A stretch of 12,150 bases of DNA from an uncultured Lachnospiraceae bacterium (GTDB lineage Bacteria; Bacillota; Clostridia; Lachnospirales; Lachnospiraceae): the NCBI GenBank assembly GCA_910585255.1, contig CAJUEI010000108.1, forward strand, positions 1-12,150, in the 5' to 3' direction. The position numbers and the translations under genes are program-made. Under the pieces are notes generated by a model that worked only from the letters and a program-made list of their open reading frames with translations, did no database searches and was not told the DNA's origin. Shown piece after piece: positions 6,401 to 12,150 of this stretch; position 1 is the stretch's first letter, and each line of letters starts with the position of its first letter.

Positions 6401-7287
6401 AGATTCATTTAAGTCTTGCCGCAAAGGCATTAGGCTTTAATATTGCAACGCCGGTATTTGACGGGGCAAATGAGTATGATATTATGGACACACTGGATTT
6501 GGCAAATGATTATGTCAATTTAGAGTGGGAAGAATTTAAAGAAAAACATGAAGAAGAGCTGCTTCCAGAGGTAATAGAATATTTGGGCAGAAATTTGGAA
6601 CATCGAAAGCTGTGGAAGGGTGTTCCGATTTCCCGGGACGGAAAAGTAAGACTGCGGGACGGAAGAACAGGAGAATATTTTGACAGTCCTGTTACAATTG
6701 GGCATATGCACTATTTGAAGCTGCATCATTTAGTAGATGATAAGATTCATGCACGCTCAACTGGTCCTTATTCATTAGTAACGCAGCAGCCGTTAGGCGG
6801 AAAAGCACAGTTTGGCGGACAGCGGTTTGGAGAAATGGAAGTGTGGGCTTTAGAGGCATATGGTGCATCTTATACCCTGCAGGAAATTTTAACTGTGAAG
6901 TCAGATGACGTAGTGGGACGGGTAAAGACATATGAAGCAATTATAAAAGGGGAAAATATTCCTGAACCAAGTATCCCTGAATCTTTCAAGGTGTTGTTAA
7001 AAGAGCTGCAGTCTCTTGCATTGGATGTCCGAGTATTAGATGAACAGAATAATGAAGTAAAGATTGCAGAGAGTACAGAATATACAGATGCGGATATTCG
7101 TTCCGTAATTGAAGGAGACAGAAATTATCATGACCATGAGGAGAAAAATCTTGGTTCTCATGGTTATCAGGAACAAGAACTTGCAGGAGATGAGTTTGTC
7201 AATGTGGAAGAAGACGACTATGAAGATGATTATACGGATGACTTTGATTTAGAAGAAGACGGTTATGATCCAGAGGAAGAGGAATAA
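3421..7287 (+). CDS. rpoB: DNA-directed RNA polymerase subunit beta
   Basis: The 1288-aa beta subunit forms, with beta-prime, the catalytic cleft of RNA polymerase. The rifampicin pocket is intact: D497, H507 and S512, equivalent to E. coli D516, H526 and S531, all carry the rifampicin-sensitive residue. Other landmarks are ETPEGPNIGLI (543-553), YNYEDA (790-795), GDKMAGRHGNKG (943-954) and the C-terminal clamp/switch region from KLHHLVDDKIHARSTGPYS (about 1100) through GGQRFGEMEVWALEAYGA. The protein ends in an unusually acidic tail (about 1256-1288, 20 of 33 residues D or E). The ATG at 3421 is chosen from the ribosome site and the family N-terminus MEKNRIRPV. rpoC follows after 64 bp with no terminator between them. 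Length and motifs are those of a normal clostridial RpoB. Confidence 0.99.
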   Translation: MEKNRIRPVKTEKSIRMSYARQKEVLDMPNLLEIQTDSYKWFLDEGLREVFRDISPIADYSGHLSLEFVDFELCEKEAKYTIEQCKERDATYAAPLKVKVRLYNKEKDEINEHEIFMGDLPLMTATGTFVINGAERVIVSQLVRSPGIYYGITHDKIGKELYSCTVIPNRGAWLEYETDSNDVFYVRVDRTRKVPVTVLIRALGLGTNAEIIELFGEEPKLLASFTKDTSDNYQDGLLELYKKIRPGEPLSVDSAESLITAMFFDPRRYDLAKVGRYKFNKKLHFKNRITNHVLGKDVIDPATGEVMAAAGTVVTREMAAAIQNAAVKAVWIQTENRNVKVLSNMMVDLTNYVDCIPKELGVTEDVYYPVLEGILADHAGEEEAIKAAIKKNIPDLIPKHITKEDIFASINYNMHLEEGIGTDDDIDHLGNRRIRAVGELLQNQYRIGLSRMERVVRERMTTQDLDGVSPQSLINIKPVTAAVKEFFGSSQLSQFMDQNNPLGELTHKRRLSALGPGGLSRDRAGFEVRDVHYTHYGRMCPIETPEGPNIGLINSLACYARVNEYGFVEAPYRKVDKTDPKNPRVTDEVIYLTADEEDNYVVAQANEALDEEGHFVRNSVSGRYREETSEFEKRKIDLMDVSPKMVFSVATSMIPFLQNDDANRALMGSNMQRQAVPLLTTEAPVVGTGIETKAAVDSGVCVVAKKAGVIERSTSREITIRYDEDGTKETYRLIKYARSNQSNCYNQKPIVLKGEHVNAGQVIADGASTANGEIALGKNPLIGFMTWEGYNYEDAVLLSERLVMDDVYTSIHIEEYEAESRDTKLGPEEITRDVPGVGDDALKDLDERGIIRIGAEVRAGDILVGKVTPKGETELTAEERLLRAIFGEKAREVRDTSLKVPHGEYGIIVDAKVFTRENGDELPPGVNQTVRIYIAQKRKISVGDKMAGRHGNKGVVSRVLPVEDMPFLPNGRPLDIVLNPLGVPSRMNIGQVLEIHLSLAAKALGFNIATPVFDGANEYDIMDTLDLANDYVNLEWEEFKEKHEEELLPEVIEYLGRNLEHRKLWKGVPISRDGKVRLRDGRTGEYFDSPVTIGHMHYLKLHHLVDDKIHARSTGPYSLVTQQPLGGKAQFGGQRFGEMEVWALEAYGASYTLQEILTVKSDDVVGRVKTYEAIIKGENIPEPSIPESFKVLLKELQSLALDVRVLDEQNNEVKIAESTEYTDADIRSVIEGDRNYHDHEEKNLGSHGYQEQELAGDEFVNVEEDDYEDDYTDDFDLEEDGYDPEEEE

Positions 7288-7351
7288 GGAAAAAAACTGT
7301 CAGCTAATCGATCATCTAATAATCGTGAAAGATAGAAGGGAGTGTCATTCA

Positions 7352-10300
7352 ATGCCGGAAACAGTAGCAAATGAGAGCTATGAACCAATTAATTTTGATA
7401 AGATTAAGATTTCGTTAGCTTCGCCTGAGAAAATCAGGTTATGGTCTCATCGGATGCCGGAACCTGAAGATACCAATAGTGATGCTTGGAAGAAATGGTG
7501 GGAGGAAGGCATTGTATTAAAGCCGGAAACCATTAATTACCGCACTCTAAAGCCAGAGAGAGACGGTCTTTTCTGCGAGAAAATCTTTGGACCAAGCAAA
7601 GACTGGGAATGTCATTGCGGAAAATATAAAAAAATCAGATATAAAGGCGTCATTTGTGATCGCTGTGGTGTAGAGGTGACAAAGGCAAGTGTACGGCGTG
7701 AGAGAATGGGGCGGATTGAACTGGCAGCACCGGTTTCTCATATCTGGTATTTTAAGGGAATACCAAGCCGTATGGGATTAATCTTGGATATTTCTCCAAG
7801 AACGTTAGAGAAGGTATTATATTTTGCTTCTTATATTGTATTGGATAAAGGCATTACAGATTTATCTTATAAGCAGGTGCTTTCTGAAAAGGAATATCGG
7901 GAAAAGGTGGAACAGTGGGGTTCTGCAAATTTCCGGGTAGGAATGGGAGCGGAGGCAATTAAAGAGCTGTTAGAAGCGATTGATTTAGAGAAAGATTCAG
8001 AGGAATTAAAAAATGCCCTGCGGGATGCAAGCGGACAGAAGAGAGCAAAGATTATTAAAAGACTGGAGGTAGTGGAGGCATTCCGTGCCTCCGGCAACCG
8101 TCCAGAGTGGATGATCCTTACAGTAATTCCAGTAATTCCGCCGGATATCCGTCCAATGGTACAGTTGGACGGCGGACGTTTTGCAACTTCAGATTTAAAT
8201 GATTTATATAGAAGAATTATCAACCGAAATAATCGCTTGGCAAGACTTTTAGAATTAGGAGCACCAGAGATTATTGTTCGCAATGAAAAGAGGATGCTGC
8301 AGGAAGCAGTCGATGCATTGATTGACAATGGAAGAAGAGGAAGACCGGTAACAGGACCAGGAAATCGTGCACTGAAATCGCTATCGGATATGTTGAAAGG
8401 AAAGCAGGGACGGTTCCGTCAGAATCTGTTAGGGAAGCGGGTGGACTATTCCGGGCGTTCTGTTATTGTAGTAGGACCAGAGTTAAAAATCTATCAGTGC
8501 GGGCTTCCAAAAGAGATGGCGATCGAATTATTTAAGCCGTTTGTAATGAAAGAGCTGGTTTCGAATCAGACCGCACATAATATTAAAAGTGCAAAAAAGA
8601 TGGTAGAACGTCTGCAGAGTGAAGTCTGGGATGTATTGGAAGATGTCATTCGGGAACATCCCGTTATGTTAAATCGTGCTCCTACACTGCACCGATTGGG
8701 AATCCAGGCGTTTGAGCCAGTATTAGTAGAAGGAAAAGCAATTAAGCTGCATCCGTTAGTGTGTACAGCATTTAATGCCGACTTTGACGGAGACCAGATG
8801 GCAGTGCATCTGCCGCTGTCGGTGGAGGCACAGGCGGAGTGCCGGTTTTTACTGCTTTCGCCTAACAATTTGTTAAAACCGTCTGATGGAGGACCAGTGG
8901 CAGTGCCTTCTCAGGATATGGTATTAGGAATTTATTATTTAACACAAGAAAGACCAGAAGCAAAGGGAGAAGGAAAGTTCTTTAAGAGCGTGAATGAAGC
9001 GATTCTTGCCTATGAGAATGGAGTGATTACACTTCACTCGAAGATTTCGGTTCGGATTACAAAACAGATAAATGGAGAAGTAAAGTCTGGAACGATTGAA
9101 GCAACGGTGGGACGTTTGATTTTTAACGAGATTCTTCCTCAGGATTTAGGGTTTGTCGATCGAACCAATCCAGAAAATGATTTGAAATTAGAAGTGGATT
9201 TCCATGTGGGAAAGAAGCAGCTGAAAAAGATCTTAGAGAAGGTAATTAATACCCATGGTGCTACCAGAACGGCAGAAGTATTAGACGATATTAAGGCGAT
9301 GGGATATAAGTATTCGACTCAGGCAGCAATGACCGTATCCATTTCGGATATGACTGTGCCTCCGCAGAAGAAAGAGATTCTTGCCAATGCAGAAAAGACG
9401 ATTGAAAAGATTTCCAGAGATTTCCGCCGTGGATTTACAACGGAGGAAGAGCGGTATAAGCAGGTAGTAGAGACCTGGAAGGCTGCCGATGATGCGATTA
9501 CCGAGGCGTTGCTGACAGGACTGGATAAATATAATAATATTTTTATGATGGCGGATTCTGGTGCACGTGGTTCGGATAAGCAGATTAAGCAGCTTGCCGG
9601 TATGCGCGGACTGATGGCAGATACAACCGGACGGACGATTGAACTGCCGATTAAGTCGAATTTCCGGGAAGGTTTGGATGTATTGGAATATTTTATTTCT
9701 GCACATGGTGCACGAAAGGGACTTTCGGATACTGCACTGCGTACTGCAGATTCAGGGTATTTGACAAGGCGTTTGGTAGATGTATCGCAGGATTTGATTA
9801 TTCGGGATATCGACTGCTGTGAAGGGAAGGGAGAGATTCCTGGAATGGTGGTAAAGGCATTTATGGAGGGGCGTGAGACAATCGAAAGTCTTCAGGATAG
9901 AATTACAGGACGGTTTAGCTGTGAGGATATTTCTGATCCGGTGACAGGAGAATTGATTGTAAAAGCAAATCATATGATTACGCCAAAGCGTGCTTCTAGA
10001 ATTATTGCAACCGGAAGAGAGTCTGTAAGAATTCGTACAGCGTTGTCCTGTAAGTCGCATCTTGGAATTTGTTCGAAGTGTTATGGGGCAAATATGGCGA
10101 CTGGGCAGCCGGTACAGGTCGGAGAAGCAGTTGGAATTATAGCGGCTCAGTCGATTGGAGAGCCTGGAACACAGCTGACGATGCGAACCTTTCATACCGG
10201 TGGTGTAGCGGGAGATGATATTACCCAAGGTCTTCCTCGTGTGGAGGAGCTTTTTGAGGCAAGAAAGCCGAAGGGGCTTGCGATTATTGCAGAATTTGGC

Positions 10301-11065
10301 GGGGTTGCAGCATTTAAAGATACGAAGAAAAAGCGGGAGATTATTATTACGGATGATGCAGGGAATTCCAAAGCATATCTGATTCCTTATGGTTCTAGAA
10401 TTAAGATTCAGGACGGAGCGATATTGGAGGCAGGGGATGAACTGACAGAGGGTAGTGTGAATCCGCATGATATTTTGAAGATAAAAGGGGTGCGTGCCGT
10501 ACAGGATTATATGATCCGTGAAGTGCAGAAGGTATATCGTCTGCAGGGTGTGGATATCAATGATAAGCATATTGAGATTATTGTACGGCAGATGCTAAAG
10601 AAGATTCGGGTGGAAGAGAGCGGAGACAGTGACTTTTTGCCTGGAACTTCAATGGATGTATTGGATTTTAATGAGGAAAATGAACGTCTGCTGGCAGAGG
10701 GCAAGCGTCCTGTGGAAGGAAAGCAGATTATGCTTGGAATTACAAAGGCTTCTTTGGCTACGAATTCGTTTTTGTCGGCGGCATCGTTCCAGGAGACAAC
10801 AAAGGTATTGACAGAGGCGGCAATTAACGGGAAAGTAGATCCTTTGATTGGGATTAAGGAAAATGTACTGATTGGTAAGCTGATTCCGGCAGGTACTGGG
10901 GTAAAGCGGTATCGGAATGTTCGGCTGAATACAGATACAAGTGAGTTTGAGGATGAGATTGATCTCAATGAGGATTTTGATATGCCGGATTTAAGCATTG
11001 CGGAAGAGATGCTGATGGAGAGTGAAGAAGCGGCTGCGGAAGAGGCAGAGATGACAGAAGTGTAA
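7352..11065 (+). CDS. rpoC: DNA-directed RNA polymerase subunit beta-prime
   Basis: The 1237-aa beta-prime subunit carries the catalytic magnesium site NADFDGD with D477, D479 and D481. The N-terminal zinc site is C87, C89, C102 and C105. The second zinc site is C822, C900, C907 and C910. Further landmarks are GKRVDYSGRS (361-370), the F-loop around GARGSDKQIKQLAGMRG (737-753), the bridge helix (about 779-812) and the trigger loop with Q941, M944, R945 and H948. There is no large insertion in the trigger loop, unlike E. coli. The C-terminal 40 residues are acidic. The ATG at 7352 is preceded by AGAAGGGAG (7334-7342) and gives the family N-terminus MPETVANESYEP; the in-frame ATG at 7265 overlaps the end of rpoB and lacks such a site. 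It is cotranscribed with rpoB and ends before an intrinsic terminator. Confidence 0.99.
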   Translation: MPETVANESYEPINFDKIKISLASPEKIRLWSHRMPEPEDTNSDAWKKWWEEGIVLKPETINYRTLKPERDGLFCEKIFGPSKDWECHCGKYKKIRYKGVICDRCGVEVTKASVRRERMGRIELAAPVSHIWYFKGIPSRMGLILDISPRTLEKVLYFASYIVLDKGITDLSYKQVLSEKEYREKVEQWGSANFRVGMGAEAIKELLEAIDLEKDSEELKNALRDASGQKRAKIIKRLEVVEAFRASGNRPEWMILTVIPVIPPDIRPMVQLDGGRFATSDLNDLYRRIINRNNRLARLLELGAPEIIVRNEKRMLQEAVDALIDNGRRGRPVTGPGNRALKSLSDMLKGKQGRFRQNLLGKRVDYSGRSVIVVGPELKIYQCGLPKEMAIELFKPFVMKELVSNQTAHNIKSAKKMVERLQSEVWDVLEDVIREHPVMLNRAPTLHRLGIQAFEPVLVEGKAIKLHPLVCTAFNADFDGDQMAVHLPLSVEAQAECRFLLLSPNNLLKPSDGGPVAVPSQDMVLGIYYLTQERPEAKGEGKFFKSVNEAILAYENGVITLHSKISVRITKQINGEVKSGTIEATVGRLIFNEILPQDLGFVDRTNPENDLKLEVDFHVGKKQLKKILEKVINTHGATRTAEVLDDIKAMGYKYSTQAAMTVSISDMTVPPQKKEILANAEKTIEKISRDFRRGFTTEEERYKQVVETWKAADDAITEALLTGLDKYNNIFMMADSGARGSDKQIKQLAGMRGLMADTTGRTIELPIKSNFREGLDVLEYFISAHGARKGLSDTALRTADSGYLTRRLVDVSQDLIIRDIDCCEGKGEIPGMVVKAFMEGRETIESLQDRITGRFSCEDISDPVTGELIVKANHMITPKRASRIIATGRESVRIRTALSCKSHLGICSKCYGANMATGQPVQVGEAVGIIAAQSIGEPGTQLTMRTFHTGGVAGDDITQGLPRVEELFEARKPKGLAIIAEFGGVAAFKDTKKKREIIITDDAGNSKAYLIPYGSRIKIQDGAILEAGDELTEGSVNPHDILKIKGVRAVQDYMIREVQKVYRLQGVDINDKHIEIIVRQMLKKIRVEESGDSDFLPGTSMDVLDFNEENERLLAEGKRPVEGKQIMLGITKASLATNSFLSAASFQETTKVLTEAAINGKVDPLIGIKENVLIGKLIPAGTGVKRYRNVRLNTDTSEFEDEIDLNEDFDMPDLSIAEEMLMESEEAAAEEAEMTEV

Positions 11066-11071
11066 TAGGAT

Positions 11072-11133
11072 GCTCCCTATAAGACAGAGAGGAAAAGGTG
11101 TTTTGGTGTCTTGTAGGGGGTGTTTTTATTTTT
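11072..11133 (+). terminator. Intrinsic terminator of the rpoBC operon
   Basis: A 15-bp stem (11072-11086 with 11107-11121; core CCCTATAAGACA/TGTCTTGTAGGG, a few G-U pairs) encloses a 20-nt loop that can itself pair AAAA with TTTT. It is followed by GTTTTTATTTTT. It lies 6 bp after the rpoC stop, so the usual downstream genes rpsL/rpsG/fusA are not in this transcript. Confidence 0.88.
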
Positions 11134-11204
11134 AAAAGATGGAGATGAGGATGGGGAGTGGTTTTTGGGAGAGTTTTAGACTTTAGAAAGAGAGGGTGCA
11201 GCGG

Positions 11205-11774
11205 ATGGGATTGTATCAGCAGATTAGGGATTATAGAGGGTATAATGAGCAGGAGGAACGAGATAGGGAGATGATGCTTCGGTTTATGGAGCGGAATATG
11301 GATTATTTGGAGCGGACGAATGAGACAGCACACTTTTCGGCTTCTGTATGGGTGGTGAATTCGGATAGGACAAAGGTACTTATGGTGTATCATAATATTT
11401 ATCATGCTTGGTCTTGGATTGGGGGACATGCGGATGGGGAAGAGGATTTAAAGGCGGTGGCTATGCGGGAATTAAGAGAGGAAACGGGAGTGATGCAGGC
11501 ACGGTTGGTTTCGGAGGAGATCTTTTCTTTGGAGAGTCTTACGGTGGATGGGCATGAGAAGAGGGGGAAGTATGTACCTTCTCATTTGCATTTGAATGTG
11601 ACTTATTTGGCTGTGGCTCAGGAGGAGGAAGAGTTGGTTGTGAAACCGGATGAGAATAGCGGGGTGCGATGGTTCGAAGTGGGGGAGGCTTTGGAGGTTT
11701 GCGAGGAAGAGTGGATGGTGGAGCGGATTTATCGGAAGTTGGTGGAGAAGAGTCAGAAGGGATGGGGGAGATAG
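11205..11774 (+). CDS. Nudix hydrolase
   Basis: The 189-aa protein has a complete Nudix box, G74-x5-E80-x7-R88-E89-L90-x-E92-E93-x-G95-V96, which binds the divalent metals that help hydrolyse a nucleoside diphosphate linked to another group. Ahead of it is HFSASVWVVNSDRTKVLMVY (43-62), the first strands of the fold. Residues 1-40 form a charged helical N-terminal extension, and the C-terminal helix (about 168-189) is basic and glutamate-rich. The substrate cannot be read from the sequence. The start is ATG 11205, 8 nt after AGAGGG; a GTG at 11196 would overlap that site and is rejected. No clear promoter was found in 11134-11204, so it may depend on readthrough or on a weak promoter. Codons strongly favour G at third positions (GAG, GTG, TTG, GGG), unlike the A-rich rpoB. 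Confidence 0.93.
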   Translation: MGLYQQIRDYRGYNEQEERDREMMLRFMERNMDYLERTNETAHFSASVWVVNSDRTKVLMVYHNIYHAWSWIGGHADGEEDLKAVAMRELREETGVMQARLVSEEIFSLESLTVDGHEKRGKYVPSHLHLNVTYLAVAQEEEELVVKPDENSGVRWFEVGEALEVCEEEWMVERIYRKLVEKSQKGWGR

Positions 11775-11799
11775 ATTTTTGATGGGGATGTTGGAGGAC

Positions 11800-11877
11800 T
11801 GGAGGAGGTAAATTTTTGGTGGAGGGGATGCTAAAAATTGGAGGAGGTAAATTTTTGGTGAAGGGGGACGCTAAAGT
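11800..11877 (+). repeat. Two tandem 39-bp units, each carrying GGAGGAGG
   Basis: Units 11800-11838 and 11839-11877 share TGGAGGAGGTAAATTTTTGG followed by a G-rich part ending GCTAAA, with a few substitutions. A more diverged fragment of the unit (ATTTTTGATGGGGATG, about 11774-11790) precedes them. Each unit looks like a ribosome site followed by TTG/GTG codons, and 39 is a multiple of 3, but no gene of normal size follows. The last bases of unit 2 are also the start of the long inverted repeat. Confidence 0.8.
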
Positions 11878-12116
11878 TTGAAAACGGCACCTCTATGCTG
11901 TTCCGGTCTTCGGAAAGTAAGAAAGTCTAATGCCTCTGAATTTTGGTGTATCCAGCCGGACGGAGCGGGATGCAATTCGCCCGTGCAACGGGCTAAACAC
12001 ATCCCTTTTTTTGCCATTCGAGAATGGCAAAAAATCCTAGGTGATTGGCAGAGGCATAAGACTTTCTAACTTTCCTCCGAAGTCACTGCATAGAGGTGCC
12101 GTTTCCAAACTCTAGC
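11870..12116. repeat. 247-bp long inverted repeat element with internal hairpins (MITE-like or structured RNA)
   Basis: The outer arms pair 11870-11898 with 12088-12116 (27 of 29 positions; core GGCACCTCTATGC/GCATAGAGGTGCC). After a partly paired internal loop the arms continue as GGAAAGT/ACTTTCC (11912-11918 with 12069-12075), AGAAAGTCT/AGACTTTCT (11920-11928 with 12059-12067) and ATGCCTCTG/CAGAGGCAT (11930-11938 with 12049-12057), separated by single A-A mismatches. The centre holds GGGATG/CATCCC (11967-11972 with 12000-12005) enclosing GCCCG/CGGGC, and a 12-bp hairpin TTTTTTGCCATT with loop CGAG (12007-12034). A seven-T run follows at 12119-12125. No transposase lies inside and no target-site duplication is evident. 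The 63-codon frame across it is a by-product of the palindrome. Confidence 0.85.
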
Positions 12117-12150
12117 TGTTTTTTTCTGTCGGTAGAATTTTTTTTGTTTT

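Noticed and set aside
7265..7351. 29-codon N-terminal extension of rpoC overlapping the end of rpoB
   Set aside because: The ATG at 7352 has a strong ribosome site and gives the usual RpoC N-terminus; the extension does not resemble RpoC.
9752..10570. 272-aa minus-strand open frame opposite rpoC
   Set aside because: It is a shadow of the rpoC reading frame with cysteine/histidine/arginine-rich, non-protein-like composition and no ribosome site.
11196..11204. GTG start for the Nudix gene
   Set aside because: It overlaps the AGAGGG ribosome site, which is instead well placed for the ATG at 11205.
11800..11877. CRISPR-like repeat array
   Set aside because: The units are directly adjacent without spacers and diverged, and no cas gene is nearby.
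11878..12069. 63-codon frame starting at TTG inside the long inverted repeat
   Set aside because: Its codons lie on the arms and hairpins of the palindrome, it has no proper ribosome site at the right spacing, and the base pairing explains the sequence without coding.

Overview
The window reads as chromosomal DNA of a low-GC Gram-positive anaerobe of the class Clostridia, most likely a Lachnospiraceae relative. This rests on the AT-rich base composition, strong purine-rich Shine-Dalgarno sites, consensus sigma-A promoters, the RpoB N-terminus MEKNRIRPV, and RpoB/RpoC lengths (1288 and 1237 aa) without the large lineage-specific insertions of proteobacterial enzymes. The genus cannot be named from the sequence alone.

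Left, accessory-looking part (1-2220). A minus-strand gene encodes a PD-(D/E)XK 'recombination-promoting nuclease' (Rpn/transposase_31-like) protein. It has a QGIE tandem repeat near the C-terminus and a well-placed internal Shine-Dalgarno/ATG that could give a short intragenic product. Its upstream region holds a minus-strand promoter and two related structured repeats. The second repeat (1368-1490) folds on paper into a four-way junction of perfect helices with no unpaired junction base. The first (1224-1327) keeps two of the helices with compensatory base changes but has lost the 3' part. Next come a small plus-strand gene for a YdbC/PC4-like single-stranded nucleic-acid-binding protein, a possible 29-codon ORF, and about 270 bases in which I see nothing.

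Central part (2183-3266). A consensus promoter drives a 310-aa secreted lipoprotein gene (lipobox LVSC, low-complexity linker, beta-rich domain with alternating methionines), closed by a strong intrinsic terminator.

Core part (3287-11133). An extended -10 promoter drives rpoB and rpoC, the two large subunits of RNA polymerase, as a two-gene unit closed by an intrinsic terminator. Neither rplJ/rplL upstream nor rpsL/rpsG/fusA downstream is present, so rpoBC stands apart from the usual ribosomal-protein context.

Right part (11134-12150). A Nudix hydrolase gene with a perfect Nudix box sits in strikingly G-rich DNA. It is followed by a 39-bp tandem repeat carrying GGAGGAGG. The tandem repeat runs into a 247-bp, nearly perfect long inverted repeat with two internal hairpins and a following T-run, probably a miniature mobile element or structured RNA.

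The rpoBC core is ordinary. The least explained material is the cloverleaf repeat pair near 1224-1490 and the long inverted repeat at 11870-12116.
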